64,000 nucleotides of DNA from NCBI GenBank assembly GCA_024305405.1, contig JAKNDB010000088.1, positions 1,754,001-1,818,000 of the forward strand, in the 5' to 3' direction. The notes beneath the pieces were generated by a model. It was given only the letters and a program-made list of their open reading frames with translations, was not told the DNA's origin and did not search any database. Positions 1 to 13,500 of the stretch are shown here, piece by piece. This DNA is from Dirofilaria immitis (taxonomy: Eukaryota > Nematoda > Chromadorea > Rhabditida > Onchocercidae). Position numbers and translations under genes: made by a program. Every line of letters starts with the position of its first letter. The first letter of the stretch is position 1.

Positions 1-10
1 TTTAATTCAA

Positions 11-159
11 TACTTATTAATTATCAAATATGATTTACTTATTAATTATCAAATATGATTTACTTATTAATTATCAAATATGATTTACTTATTAATTATC
101 AAATATGATTTACTTATTAATTATCAAATATGATTTACTTATTAATTATCAAATATGAT
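11..159. repeat. 25-bp tandem repeat, about 6 copies
   Basis: The word tacttattaattatcaaata recurs every 25 bases (starts near 11, 36, 61, 86, 111 and 136), followed by tgatt in each unit, with almost no divergence. The array may continue to the left of the window. No coding frame is associated with it. Confidence 0.95.
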
Positions 160-2780
160 GTATTTTTAAATTTTTAAAAATTTCATAAAAATAAAGAGAT
201 CGATGAAATTGACTAAAATATATCAATCATTCAACAAAAAGCTCATAAAATATATTTGAATTCGAAGTTTGATAAAAAAATAGTATGTAATAAGTATATA
301 CGAAAAGAAAAATATTCATAATTTAAATTATAAACTTGAAATTTCAATCATTTCGCTCATTTTAAAATTTTGCAACCATATTATTACGATTTATCATATA
401 GCTAAGCGATTATGCGTAAATACATATATCTGCGAATTTATATGCGAATTGCATATATTATACAGACTAAAAGATGGAATATATATTTATTATTAAACAT
501 AAATATGTATGGAGAATAAATACGATTTAATCATCATACCTGGAAGAAGATCGCAAAAATTGTAAATTGCTTTCGATGAAACAATGATGCCATTTCCGGT
601 TTACTGTAATTAAACAAAAATTTTTTTGTTTTTACATAATAACATTAAACAATAAACAACAAACAACAAAACAACAAACAAACAATAACAATTCTTTGTA
701 ATATATAATTATTAATTTGAATTTCTAAATATCCAAAAAAATATCTAATTCAATTATTATGATCTCTTAGTTTCTCATGTGTTTTTTTTATTTTATAAAT
801 TAACAAATCAATTCCTATTAAGTTATTAAGTATGAAAAAGAAAGAATTTAGCTTAATTTATACAAGCATATATCTTCGTATTGATAATTTAATCAATTTG
901 GTGTTAAAGAACAAATTTTCAAATCAAATTAATTAATCGTTTCTCGGTTAGAAACTTTTCTTTTCAAATATTATTTTTTTTTTCTTCACATATAAACTTT
1001 TAATGATAAAATAATAATTCGATAATGTTGATAAATGAGAAAAATGAATCTCGATGTTTATCCTGTTACTATCTTATCTGTGTTTATCAAGATTTCATTT
1101 CAATTTATAAATTCTCTATAAATTTTATACAGAAAAATTATAATTGGAAAAAAAAAAGAATCTAATATAATTTTGCATTATTATAACTTTAACGATAGTA
1201 TGAAAATTGAATGGATCAGTTATTATTGTAGCAACAAAATAGTTTTTTTATGACTTTAAAATTTAAATAAATTTTATAAAATATTACTGAAACATGGAAA
1301 ACAAAAATTGATAGACAGAAGTTTAAAACTTTGTAAAATATTATTGAAATATAGGAAACAAAACTTGATTGATAAAATTTTAAAAAATTGATAAAATATT
1401 GTTAAAATATAATAAATAAACTGATGCATTTCATTAATTTAATAAAATATAATTACTGACATAGGAAATGAATATATATATATGTATTATATTCAAATGT
1501 GTTAAAAATATTAATTTAAAATTTTTGATTTAAAAATTCACAAAAAGAATATGTATAGACAATTGAGAAATAATTTCTTAATGCAATTATTCATATTAAC
1601 AATTATTCGCAATAATTGAAATTATCAAATATTAAATAAACTATTATTATAACATCTTTCTGATAATTTGATTAATTATTCTTCCATTCGCTTCATTGGA
1701 GAGATAATGAAATTATCTTAGAATAAGTAAAATGAAGAACTTGGATATCTTTTGGAAAAATTATAATTAATTATGATTTCTTTTAGTTATTTATCCATGA
1801 TAGGTAAGACTTGAATTTAGAAAAATCAACAAGACAAAAAAGTTACGTAAATTTCGATCATTCACTTATCATTATTACGATACACATAAGTTGTATTTAT
1901 GAAAATTGTTATCACTACTATTATATATCATTGAATAAGTCAAAAATTATCAAAGTTTAAATATCATATCAATTGTTAATTGTACAAATGCTGTAGCATG
2001 CAAATAACGTAAATACAAAATAAATTTTAAAATTTTATAGAAAGAAAGAAAGAAAAAAAAAGATTTCATATTATTTCATTTTTCCTACCATCCATTTCAC
2101 ATAATCCGTCATATTCTAAACTGACTCAATACAATCATATTATTCGAGATTCGAGATAGTCACATGTCGGTCATTTACCTTGACATGTCAATTTTCAATT
2201 ATAGGTTAACCAGTTGAAATCAAAATTACAAAGCATTCAGCAATACATATATATAATAATTGATTTGGATGATAAAAGTACTTCAAATTCTAAAATTCTC
2301 TTTTTTCCTTTCCTCCCTCGCACCGCCAAACGATCCGATCAATATTGCTAATCAAATATATTCATTCATCACGCTGATATTTTAAATTGCTAAATCCGTT
2401 ATTTCAAAATTTAATATTCTATCAGAATATTAAATATTATAGTTTCAGATCGATAAGTAAAACAGTTCAAAACTGTTATCATTTTTAAGTGATAAAAAAA
2501 AAAGGAATGATTGAAATTTTTAAATGATACCTATTCTGTGATATTATTCAATTATAATCTTTCATAAACTAATTTTAACCTTTTTTTGATACATTCGCTA
2601 CAGCTTGATGATATAAGTTACTAATATTAATTAAATATATTTATTTGTCTTTTATTTTTAATAAATAAACTCACAAATAATAATGAATGATAAATTGTGA
2701 TATCAAGATGATAAATTGCATAATGAAAAATTTCAACCATTTCAAATTTGGGAATTTTTGGGAAATACATGAATAGTTAT
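160..2780. other. AT-rich non-coding stretch, no gene seen
   Basis: All frames are interrupted by frequent stops. I see no splice-bounded open segment with protein-like composition, no tRNA-like box and no long repeat, only short A/T runs. Confidence 0.6.
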
Positions 2781-3180
2781 TATAATTCGTTATAATATCA
2801 TTTATGATTATTATATTTGTTTTGATTTAAATTTATCTCAGCGTTATTCTCGATGTAAAGTTTAATCAGTCAAATAAATGAAACATATGCATAGAGAATG
2901 AAATCCATTTTTCGAGAATGAATTTAACAATTTAAATTAAATTATTTTTTATGAGAAATCGATGGATAAAACGAATAAGTATAAATTATTATAATTCACT
3001 ATAATATCTATCGATGATTACATTGTTATCTTTTTTTTGTTTTTCTTGATTTGAATTTATCCAAGCATTATTCTCGATGTAAACTTTGATTAATTAAATA
3101 AATGAAACATATGCATAGAGAATGAAATCCATTTTTCGAGAATAAATTTATCGATTTAAATTAAATTACCTTTTACGAGA
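2780..3180. repeat. Diverged direct duplication, about 225 bp apart
   Basis: A segment containing aatgaaacatatgcatagag and the following aatccatttttcgagaat occurs near 2876-2930 and again near 3102-3155. The flanks (attattctcgatgtaaa on the left, atttaaattaaatta on the right) are also shared, so this is an old direct duplication rather than a chance match. Confidence 0.8.
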
Positions 3181-3448
3181 CTGCATCTTACCACCGCTAC
3201 TATTACTTGGATTTGCCATAGAAGCAGTAGTAGTTGGTGAATAAAGATGACGATGTTGATACTGATAAGACGATAATAATGATGAAGATTAGATAATTAG
3301 ATGATGATGAATTTGCTGGAGAAATGTTTCAAATATATAAACCAAAACTAATCAACCCAATAGCGTACGTATCACACTATCTTCACTAATATACAACATA
3401 GCAGAATGACAAATGATGCTACACGTTTATAATATATTTTACGCCTAC

Positions 3449-3450
3449 AT

Positions 3451-3502
<52 letters not shown>

Positions 3503-3520
3503 ACACATATACACACATAA
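3449..3520. repeat. (AC)n microsatellite
   Basis: An almost pure AC tract at about 3460-3497, with interrupted AC/ATAC continuation on both sides. The Val/Cys-rich open frame on the minus strand is produced by the repeat and is not a gene. Confidence 0.95.
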
Positions 3521-3807
3521 ACAGAGAGAGGAAAACAAGAAATTTGTCAACTAAATTACTATCATAACTTCTATCAGTGACAATCTTAATGAACGAAAGC
3601 AATAAACAGTTGTTAAGAAAAGTATCCTATGATAGGTTTATTTTGGAAATGAACTATCAACTTTAACGAGTAAACATTTCATTTTAACGAATTTTAATTA
3701 TATTAAAACATAAGTAATAACTATAAACAATTATCGATTATATACATATATATCGAATTGTTACAATAATTTCATTAGTGAAAAAAAAAAGAAAGTTTTG
3801 AGAAATT

Positions 3808-4060
3808 GAATATTTTGATCGAGAATTGCCAATCAGAATTAAAATCATAAACTTATAGTGTAAAAAAAAAGTGAAAATTTTGAAGAATGAAAGATAATAA
3901 ATAATGAATTTTCATTGAATATTTTGATCGAGAATTGCCAATCAGAATTAAAATCATAAACTCATAGTGAAAAAAAAAGTGAAAATTTTAAAGAATGAAC
4001 GAGAAATTTCATTGAATATTTTGATCGAGAATTACCAATTAGAACTCGAATTTATGCAAT
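3808..4060. repeat. Tandem duplication, 3 copies of about 100-108 bp
   Basis: The word gaatattttgatcgagaatt starts near 3808, 3916 and 4014. Copies one and two also share gccaatcagaattaaaatca and an A-run plus gtgaaaatttt. Copy three diverges after the first 30 bases. Confidence 0.85.
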
Positions 4061-4288
4061 AATTATTTAATAGTTAAAAATAAAATAACGTATATTCAAA
4101 TTAAATCGTATGCTTGTATTCAAATTTTTTTAATTTAAAATTTTAAAAAATGAATTGGTTATGATATCTACAAGAAATATGCAAATGAGATGGATCGATT
4201 AAATAATCGATTGAATATGTAAATTACAATTAGAAAATGAATATTAGAATGAGGGAAAGATGAGGAGTGAAATATAGCATTTTAGCAA

Positions 4289-4480
4289 TAATGGACACAA
4301 CCAAAGTAATTAGTTATCTGTTTACTAGCAGGTTTATTCGAGATTGTATCCGGATCAGAAGAGGTATATTATATTAATGGATATAGCAATAATGGACACA
4401 GCTAGAGCAATTAGTTATCGTTGACTAGCACTTTATTCGAGATAGTATTCGGGATCAAAAGAGGTGTATTATATTTATAG
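4289..4480. repeat. Direct duplication, 2 copies of about 100 bp
   Basis: The segment beginning agcaataatggacaca and ending in gaggtatattatatt appears twice in tandem with small differences. It lies just upstream of the 165-bp triplication. Confidence 0.8.
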
Positions 4481-4579
4481 ATAGAAGTATGAAATATAGT
4501 GATGTAGTCGCTTATTTGCATCTTTCATTTCTCCTTTCAGTATGCAAGAAATCGAGAAACCGGTGAGGGTCATTCGCAT

Positions 4580-5072
4580 GCTCTTAAAATGACCACTATC
4601 CTCTCCTATCATCTAGCATTTTCTGCCTCTCCCTCTCTTATTTAGCCTTTTCTAAGCACCTCTAATCTCGTTTTGATGCATGCGTCTCAATTCGTTGACC
4701 CCTGAAAAAGTCATATCTCTCCCTATGATATATACATATATCTATAGGCTCTTAAAATGACCACTATTCTCTCCTATCACTTAGCCTGTTCCTCTCTTAT
4801 CTAGCCTTTTCTAGCCACTACTAATCTCGTTTTGAGACACATGTCTCGATACGGTTGACCTCTGAAAGGGTCATAATTCTCTCCAATGATCTATATATAT
4901 ATATATCTATAGGCTCTTAAAGCGACCACTATCCTTTCCTATCATCTAGCATTTTCTGCTTGTCTCTCTCTTATTTTACCTTTTTTAAGCACTACTAATC
5001 TCGTTTTGATGCATATGTCTCGATACGGTTCACTCGATATATTCATCCGATGATATATTTATCTATAGTTCG
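4580..5072. repeat. Tandem triplication of a 165-168 bp unit
   Basis: Three consecutive copies start with gctcttaaaatgaccacta (near 4580 and 4748) and gctcttaaagcgaccacta (near 4913). Each contains a pyrimidine-rich block, then taatctcgttttga, then atgtctcgata or a close variant. The unit is clearly richer in G+C than its surroundings. No open frame runs across it, so it reads as satellite-like or regulatory DNA. Confidence 0.85.
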
Positions 5073-5837
5073 AGAAACTCTACGCTTATCAAATTCTCGA
5101 TTCCAATATTGCTTACTGTTATCATTTTCCTTATTAATTAAGCTATATTCATGGATAAAATTATTTTCTTCAATAATTTTTACCTTTACCTTTACCCATA
5201 CCCATATTCATACCCACCATATCCACATATACCCGATATGCTTACATTACAGGGATATTTTATATAAAAGCGATAAAAAAAAAAACATATGACCCCGTTT
5301 AGGGCAAATTAATCGATATGTAGGTAATGATAGAAGCCAAAGCCAAAATGAATGACATACTTCATTGCTTTAGCAACAATCTATCAGCTGGCCAAACAAA
5401 ATATTCCGCCTTCTTTTTCTCACTCTTTTCAACGAACAATGCTTTTCGAAGTCATAATTATCACGTGATTCATTTAAGGGACCGTAATTTAGTGAAGGGA
5501 CCGTATCTTAAATGATAAAAAATGAATCATTTCATCATTAATAACATCAATTCATTGCTTATTGTTAAATTAATTTAAAATTTAACGAAATTATTCGCCT
5601 TCATTTCCTAATATCAATTCCATAACAATTTCATATTGTGTCATATCATTGCAATCAGAATGATATGTTGGATTCATAATGCATGAATTCTGATTTACTT
5701 ACAGTATTCTTTTTCATCATTCCTTAATTGTAACATTTTTGCTATTTCTATATCTTTATCATGCACATCATAAGCTTGAATAAATGATGATATTTGTTAG
5801 CATCTATACGTTATTCAAAATTTATCACCTGATCATT

Positions 5838-6215
5838 GATAACAATGAAGATAAAATGTGATAGCTTAATTGATTTATCGTCTTTTTTCATCTTGATCAA
5901 TCAAATAGATTTAATAAGAATTTTAAGCTTCTAATACTATCAATAAAGTAATACACATATCTAAACTAATGATAACAATGAAGGTATAGTGTAATAGCTT
6001 AGTTGATTTATCATCTTGGTCGTTTCATTTTAATCAATCAAATAAATTTAATAAGCATTTTAAACTTCTAATGCTATCAATAAAATAATACACACATTTA
6101 AACTAATGATAATAATGAAAATAAAGTGTGATAGTTTAATTGATTTATCATTTCATCCTGATCGGTTAAGTGGAACTTAATAAGGATTTGATATTAGTAT
6201 ATACTAATAACAAAA
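5838..6215. repeat. Degenerate tandem repeat, 3 copies of about 130-138 bp
   Basis: The block with the pattern tgataacaatgaag, then gtgatagcttaattgattta, occurs near 5838, 5966 and 6104. Each copy is followed by a related aatcaat.aaata.atttaataag segment. Confidence 0.75.
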
Positions 6216-6604
6216 TAATACACATATCTAAATTAATATGAGTATATATATTTTTAGTTATCTGAATATTACACGAATCAGAATCTTAAATTGAATATTC
6301 ATTAAATATTATTAAATTATCATATCTGTCATACTGTATGTCATGTTTGCAAATAATTTTTAATAGCACAAAATAATTTATTATAGCAAAAAATGACTAA
6401 TAATGAAAAAGTTATGTAATCACTAATCATTGATAAAAAGTTATCTATGTCAAAAAAGAAAAAAAATCAAGATAAGCCAAGAATGTAGCACGCAGAATGT
6501 TATTTATGATAATATAAGCTCAAGATATATGATAAATGAAAAATACATGATTTTTAATTGAAAATATTTACCTGATAATCTTTAGGGACATTATTTAGAA
6601 TATG

Positions 6605-7060
6605 AGAAATGATAAAGTGATCGAAATGGTTGACTGGCAAAATACTATAACTATTTTTGCTTTTCATTCACTAAACCATAAATTTGATTGAACCAAAAAC
6701 AAAAATTTGATAAATTCATAAATTCTTATCAATTCGAGAAAATCGAACACGAAGAAGTGATAAAGGATGATAAAGTGATAGAAATAGTTGACTAGCAAAA
6801 TACTATAACTATTTCTGCTTTTCATTTACTGAAAGATAAGTATAATTAAACCAAAAGAAAAAATTTGATAAATTTGCAAACAGTTATCAACTGCAGAAAA
6901 TCAAGCACGAAGAAGTGATAAGGATTGTAAAGTGATATTATAGTAAAATATAACTATTTTTGCTTTTCATTCATTAAACGATAAATTTAATTAAGCCAAA
7001 AACAAAAATTTTGATAAAGCCATAAACTCTTATCAGTTCGAGAAGATCAAGCACGAAGAA
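6605..7060. repeat. Degenerate tandem repeat, 3 copies of about 150-160 bp
   Basis: Each copy carries a version of gataaagtgatagaaatag, then aaaatactataactatttt, then tgcttttcattcact, and ends with gagaaaatc and cacgaagaagtgata. The copies have diverged by scattered substitutions and indels. Confidence 0.8.
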
Positions 7061-10000
7061 ATGATTAGGAAATGAAAGTAAAAAGAATTCGTAAAATGAG
7101 ATGGATGATGATACGATAAGCGATAAGAATTTGCTTAATAAGAAAAATAGCAGTTAGCGATATATCCGGTGATCTATCTCAGATAAGCTTGAAATGTTAG
7201 CTTTCATAAGACGACTAGTCGCTTTAAATGTAGCGGTCGAATTAGATGACGAAAAAAGAAGCTTTCTAGTTATCTGCTGCTGTTTTGCTAGGCAAATATT
7301 TAAACGTATGAATTGATTTATTTCAGCCTAGTTTATTGCTATATTTTCCAAAACATAAAATATCTTGGCTTGTTATTGCAAACAATTTAGCTAATTTAAC
7401 CAATATATATCGCTATTATTCGTATAATTAGAATGATGTTGAACAAAGATAAACTTTTCAAAGTTTATTCTATTTTGGTAACAAAAATGTCATACTAAAT
7501 TTTAGGATCATTTCAATGAATTCACTTTACTGATGATTTTTGAAGCTGAGAAATAATGAATAAAAAATTTGGACCATTATACATATATATAAATTGAGCC
7601 AATATAATTTCCACATTATTGGGAATTCGTTTTTTTTTTGAAATGAATTTTTGAAATGGGTGGGAAAATTCTTTTTGAAATGAATAGTATGAATTGAAAA
7701 GATTGAGATTAAATGCATGATTGATTGATTGGTTTAATCTACGATCCTTTATAATATAGCATTTAAATTGACTTTTCAATTTGAAATGATTTAAAAAAAA
7801 AAAGAAAAATTGTCAATAATTGCTATAAAAAAAAAAATATTAACAAATAATTAAGATCATTTCAGTGCTATAACTTTTGTATCAGTTTTAACTATTATCA
7901 TATATTATCATAGAAAAGGCTAATTGATAATCATTTAATAAATAGTAAAATTATATAAAATTAATCTTTCAACAAATTGTTTATTATCAATTAGCTAGAA
8001 GAAAAAAATAAACAAAACTTTCAACAAATTGTTTATTATCAATTAGCTAAAAGAAAAAATAAACAAAAATTTTAAACATTAATAATTCATATTTCTTTCA
8101 TTTCAATTTTTCATCCTAAATTTCTAACAATACTTATTTATAAAATCCATTCATCTATTTTTTTCTTTATTTTTAATTTGAATATATATTTTTAAGTATT
8201 TCATGAAATTAATACGAAAATCATTTATTTGATTGCCAATTATTTAAATTGATATTTTATTTTTTCAATTTAAAAAAGATAATTTTTAAGTCATTTTAAA
8301 GTTTAAAAAATAACAACTTTTTACTATTCTCGAGCAAAAATATGCTCGAGATTAGCAGAAAAAAGTAATATCAAATTATCAAAGCAATATAATATAGTTT
8401 GTCTTGAATTTATTAAGATTTTTAAATACATTCGAATAAAAAAGGCATAAATAGCCTAAACTAAGAATAGCCTAAAGTTAATAATTGACCTGAAATAAGG
8501 ATATCCAGATTAAAATTAATATTAAATATCAATGACTCAAATAGCAGCAAATTGAGCATGAAGCAGCATTATCAGTTAATCTGATTTTTAATGATAAGTT
8601 AACATCAAGTTTTGATGATAATTTAATATCAAGCAAGAAAAAAACAAAAAACAAAACTGATATCTGATACTAGAGATTAAGGAAAGAGTGATATTGAAGC
8701 TAATTTTAATTTTGCATTAAAAATTTTTTATTATTTATACTTCTACCGAATTGTTTATGTATATAGGAACGTAGCGAATATCGTAAAAAAAGAAGTGACT
8801 TTTGACCTTTCATTTTCGCAGTCTTTGGCGTGCTTTTTTTTTATTTCATATTAATATTAAATGTTCATAAGTTCAAATAGAAGAGAATCAAGTATGTAGC
8901 ATACTCAATGATTTTAACTTTTGAACTTTTTTTATTCAACTTACAACTATCTTCTAATAAGATCTGATATGATTAGAAGATCGTTGCAAATTGATAATAA
9001 GACCAATAGAATCTGATAAGATTAAAAGATAGTTGTAAGCTGAATAAAGAAATTAAAATTATCAATTGATATGTTTGATAAACAATTATCATTTATTGGA
9101 TTAGCTATAGTTTATTATAAAATTTCTATTCCTCAATCGAGAATTGAACAAATTTTCAAATTATCTCTTATCAAAAGATAATTGAAGTGGAATAAAAAAT
9201 TGAACTTTAGTTAATTAAAATTAAATGAAATAAGATAGTTAAAGTTGAATAAAAAATAAAAAAGTCTTTCAATTATTTTCCAATAATTTAGCAATGATAT
9301 TTCTCGAAATGTTACCTTGATCTAACTTTATATAGATCGATAACAAATGATAAGGCATGCAGGATCAAAATATTATAAATACGATATAGATTGTAAAGTA
9401 TAATTATTGGTGGTGCAATTTGCGATCCCATGAGTATTTTCATATATACAAATTGTGGTATCATTCAAGTGAATGAGTTTTAGTTTGATTAATGTGAAAT
9501 GGATTTGAAGATTGAAATGATGATAAGTGTGCCTAATTTTTAATTATCAAATATCACCGATATTTCCTATATTTCTAAGCATTCTATATTTGTATTAATT
9601 TTTAGATGAAAAATATTCATTGATTTTGATGTATCATAAAACAAACGATAACAATTGTATGAATCTTTTTTAGAAATTTATTTTTTAAATAATTTTAATT
9701 AAAATATTTTAATAAATAAAATATTTGAAATTAAACTATTGCTAGAAAATTGCTATTATAAGATTAAATAACGTATAGAAAAGAATGATTCATCTAAAAG
9801 TTCAAAGGGCATAAAAACGAAAAAAATTGGATTGAACAGAATGTATTGATTAGGAGTAATTTCTGTTAATCAATTTTTTTTTTTTTTTTTTTATAGAATA
9901 AATTAATAATTGATAATTTCTAATCGTATCAACAAACAAATGATTATTATCATGATGTTCAACAAAAATTCAGTATTTTACAATCAATAATATTTAAGGT

Positions 10001-10485
10001 TAAATTTATTCATTACAAAAAATGATATAGGTCATCATTATTTAAATGACATGATATTCCTTATCAATTATTACATGACGAACAAAAGCCTATAATTTCA
10101 CAATCAATAATATTTAAAGTTAAATTTAAGCATTAAAAACGAATGGCATAAGTCATCATTATTTAAATGATATGATATTTTTATCAAACTTTTTAATTTA
10201 TGTTTATTAAAGAAATATAAATTTAAAAGAAGAAATAGATATGAATAATATATGCATTAATTCATATGTAATTATTAAATGTAATGCTTTTGAATATTCC
10301 AAATTGTCCAATTCAATTCTTTGATGATGACGATATCGTACGATTCAATTCTTTTGATAATGATGATTTGATGCTGGTTGATGATAGATAGATAGATACA
10401 TCATGGCCTTGAGTAAATATCTCTAATTATTTGGAATTTTCAACAACTAATATTTACCATGCATAACTTCTGCGGTAATACATTT
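7061..10485. other. Non-coding stretch with small duplications
   Basis: No supportable exon. Two short direct duplications are visible: the caacaaattgtttattatca block near 7970 and 8020, and a segment around caatcaataatatttaa near 9980 and 10100. A poly-T run lies near 9875-9890. Confidence 0.55.
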
Positions 10486-10559
10486 ACATCATCATCACCA
10501 TCATCATCATCATCATCATCATCTCATCATCATCGTCATCATCATCGTCATCATCATCT
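10486..10559. repeat. (CAT)n / (TCA)n trinucleotide repeat
   Basis: A nearly uninterrupted TCA/CAT tract with occasional cgt variants. The Ser- and His-rich plus-strand frame here is a repeat artefact with no splice or family support. Confidence 0.9.
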
Positions 10560-13500
10560 TTACTACGACATATTTCATCTGAGGAAATTCATCGAGATCA
10601 TTTATTTATACATACATATATCTCCTATATTATTGCAATGTTATGGTTGATATCGACGTATATATGTTTGTGCTAAAAATTTTTCACTTATAAGAATGAA
10701 GTGTTTTACAAACATGGAGTAAGTCAGTAATTTGGAATCTAAATATTTCAGAATAATGAATAAGTCAGTAATTTAGAATCGAAATATTTTATTGACAATA
10801 AATTCAAATAATTTGGAAATATGTAATTTGTCAAGACTGATATAAATCAAAGAATTTGAATACTGAATTATTTAAAATATTCAAAATGTTTCATCAAAAA
10901 TATAAAATTAATTTTTACAGTAACAAAAATTAACTCAATCTTTTAAATATAATTAAAATTTTTCCACAAATTTAAACGATGAAGAATTGGTACTAATTGC
11001 GAAATGATAAAGGAAAAAAATTGGAAATAAAAAAGATTTCAAAATAGAATTAGCAAAAATTTGATACATTACTGATAGCGATAAACTGATAGCGACAAAA
11101 AAATTGTTCAAAACGAAGTGCATATTTATTCGACGAATCGATAAATAAACAAACAGTTTATCAGTTAGTTAGGTTAGCAGTAAATATTGTATATTTTCAA
11201 ATGATATCATCATATCAATAGAAATTGACGAATTGTATAGCAAGAAATAATTTAATATAAATTATTGCAAAAAGAAATTATTATAAAAATGTTTGGTGAA
11301 ATTTTAACAATAAAATATAATGAAATTAAAATGAATTTCTCAATTGATCTGATAAAACTGAAAACGAATATGATAAGAATTAAAATAATGAAGAAAAAAA
11401 TGATAAAATATATTAATTAATTAATTAAAATATCGTAAAATTTTTTTTTTGAATAATTAAATTAATATATTTTTGAATGCAAACACTTATCTAAGCTATT
11501 TATATCAAATATTTTTATAAAAATGGTTAAAAGATGTTAGAATTTTAAAGTTTCATACTTTATTTTATAATGTTTAAACAGATAAAAAGAGAGAGGAGAG
11601 AAAAAAGAGAGAGAGAGAGGGAGGGAGGGAGGAGGAAGGGAGATGAAAGAGAGAAGATATAATTTCATATTTCCATAAATCCATACTACAATTTATAGAT
11701 AATTTCTCAGAGTAGAAATAAATACTTTGTGGTGACATGATACTATCAATAAACAAGAATGATTATGGATGGATAATCCATTCGATCAAACAAATATCTT
11801 TGACGAAGTAGTAAATAACTAATTAAAGAAATATGTCTCGAGATGTCTCGTGATATGATAATGCAACTAAACTAAACAACAACCATATCAAATAATAATC
11901 AAGACAATATCAATTTAAAAATAAAGGTGTATGTGTTTGTTAAAAATTTTCTAGAATTTTTTTATTTCGTATGTAAAATTTTGAAAAAAAAAGTAAATAA
12001 ATATTTTAGATTAACGTGAAGTGTACGTGTAAAATTATGCAAAATATTTGTCAAATTATTACGCGTAAACCATAAGCATCGTTATTTGATATGTTAACGT
12101 ATCTAAATTATCAATAAATTTTACAGATCATTTTTCAATTTTTTTTTTTTAGATGAAAATGATATTTAAAATAAATTATTTATCATCTTATTTTTTTAGC
12201 CATAATTTAGATAATTTTCAGTTGAATCATCTCGCAACAATCAGTTTTATTTACTTTTTTTTCTAATTGAATCAGTTTAATAACAATTTTTTTATTTTTA
12301 TAAACAAAATTTATAATATACAAATTTATCATTTTTGTTTACGTTTTTCCATTACCAATTATAATTATCGTCTACGGTAGAGTCTTCTCTTTTTTTTTCA
12401 ATTTGGAAAATTTTAGATATGCTTGAGGAAATTTGAAATTAAATTCGATTACTTTTTGTTTTTGAAGAAGGGAGGAAATGTTTAAATGAAAGAAAATTTG
12501 AAAAAATTTTTATTATCATATTTTATAACAATTAAATTTTTATCAATTAATTGTAAAAATCAAAAATTACTTAATCGAAACTAAAAATTATTCAATTATT
12601 TAAATTATAAATTTCATAAAAATTTTAGGCTAAAATTATTACAATTTAGTTTAATTTGAAATAAATAAATGAAAAGGAAAAGGAACGAAACATTCAATAT
12701 ATTTTATTTGCTTCATAATATATTATTAATTAGCTATTTAATAAAATTATTATAAATTATCATCATTATCATCATCATCATCTTTGGATAGTTATATATA
12801 GCATATCATATAAATATATATTGTATGATTAATTTGTAAAAGAGTAAATATAAGAATTAAAAGATAAAAGAAAAAAATAAAGTAACAAATACTGAAAGAT
12901 AAATAAATTCTATTTATTTTAATTGTCAACAAAAGGAAAACTTCTTCTAATAGTACAAATAAAAAACTTGTTTTGAAGATAGCAAAATAGCATATGAAAT
13001 AAGCGTTTCAAAAATTCAAATAAAATATTAATCCAATTATTGCATTTATTTCAAACTAATCTCGAGAAAAGAATTTTTCAACTAAACTTAATCTTGAAGA
13101 AAGATTCAAAACAAACCTAATCTTGAAGAAAAATTTAAACTAAACTTAATCGTACAGAACGGTTTAAACTAAACTTAATCGTAAGAAAAGATTCGAACTA
13201 AACTTAAAGAAGTTTAAGCTAATTATAAAAAAAGAACTTCACTTTAAATTAAAAAAAAATGGGAGAAAAAAAAGAAGGCGGAATAAAAAAAAAGGAAATG
13301 AAAATCTTACAGCATAAACAATTTAACAAAATTTTTCTCGTTAGTCGGTATAATGGAAAGGACAGGATAAATTAGCCGCCCATCTGGTTAAAATTAATTA
13401 ATTTTTTTTTTTAGCTTTCAAATAACTTCTACCATATTTTTATAAGCAGTAAACAAAAGATAAAACCTATTATAGGAAAGCGTAAAATACTTCATCATCT

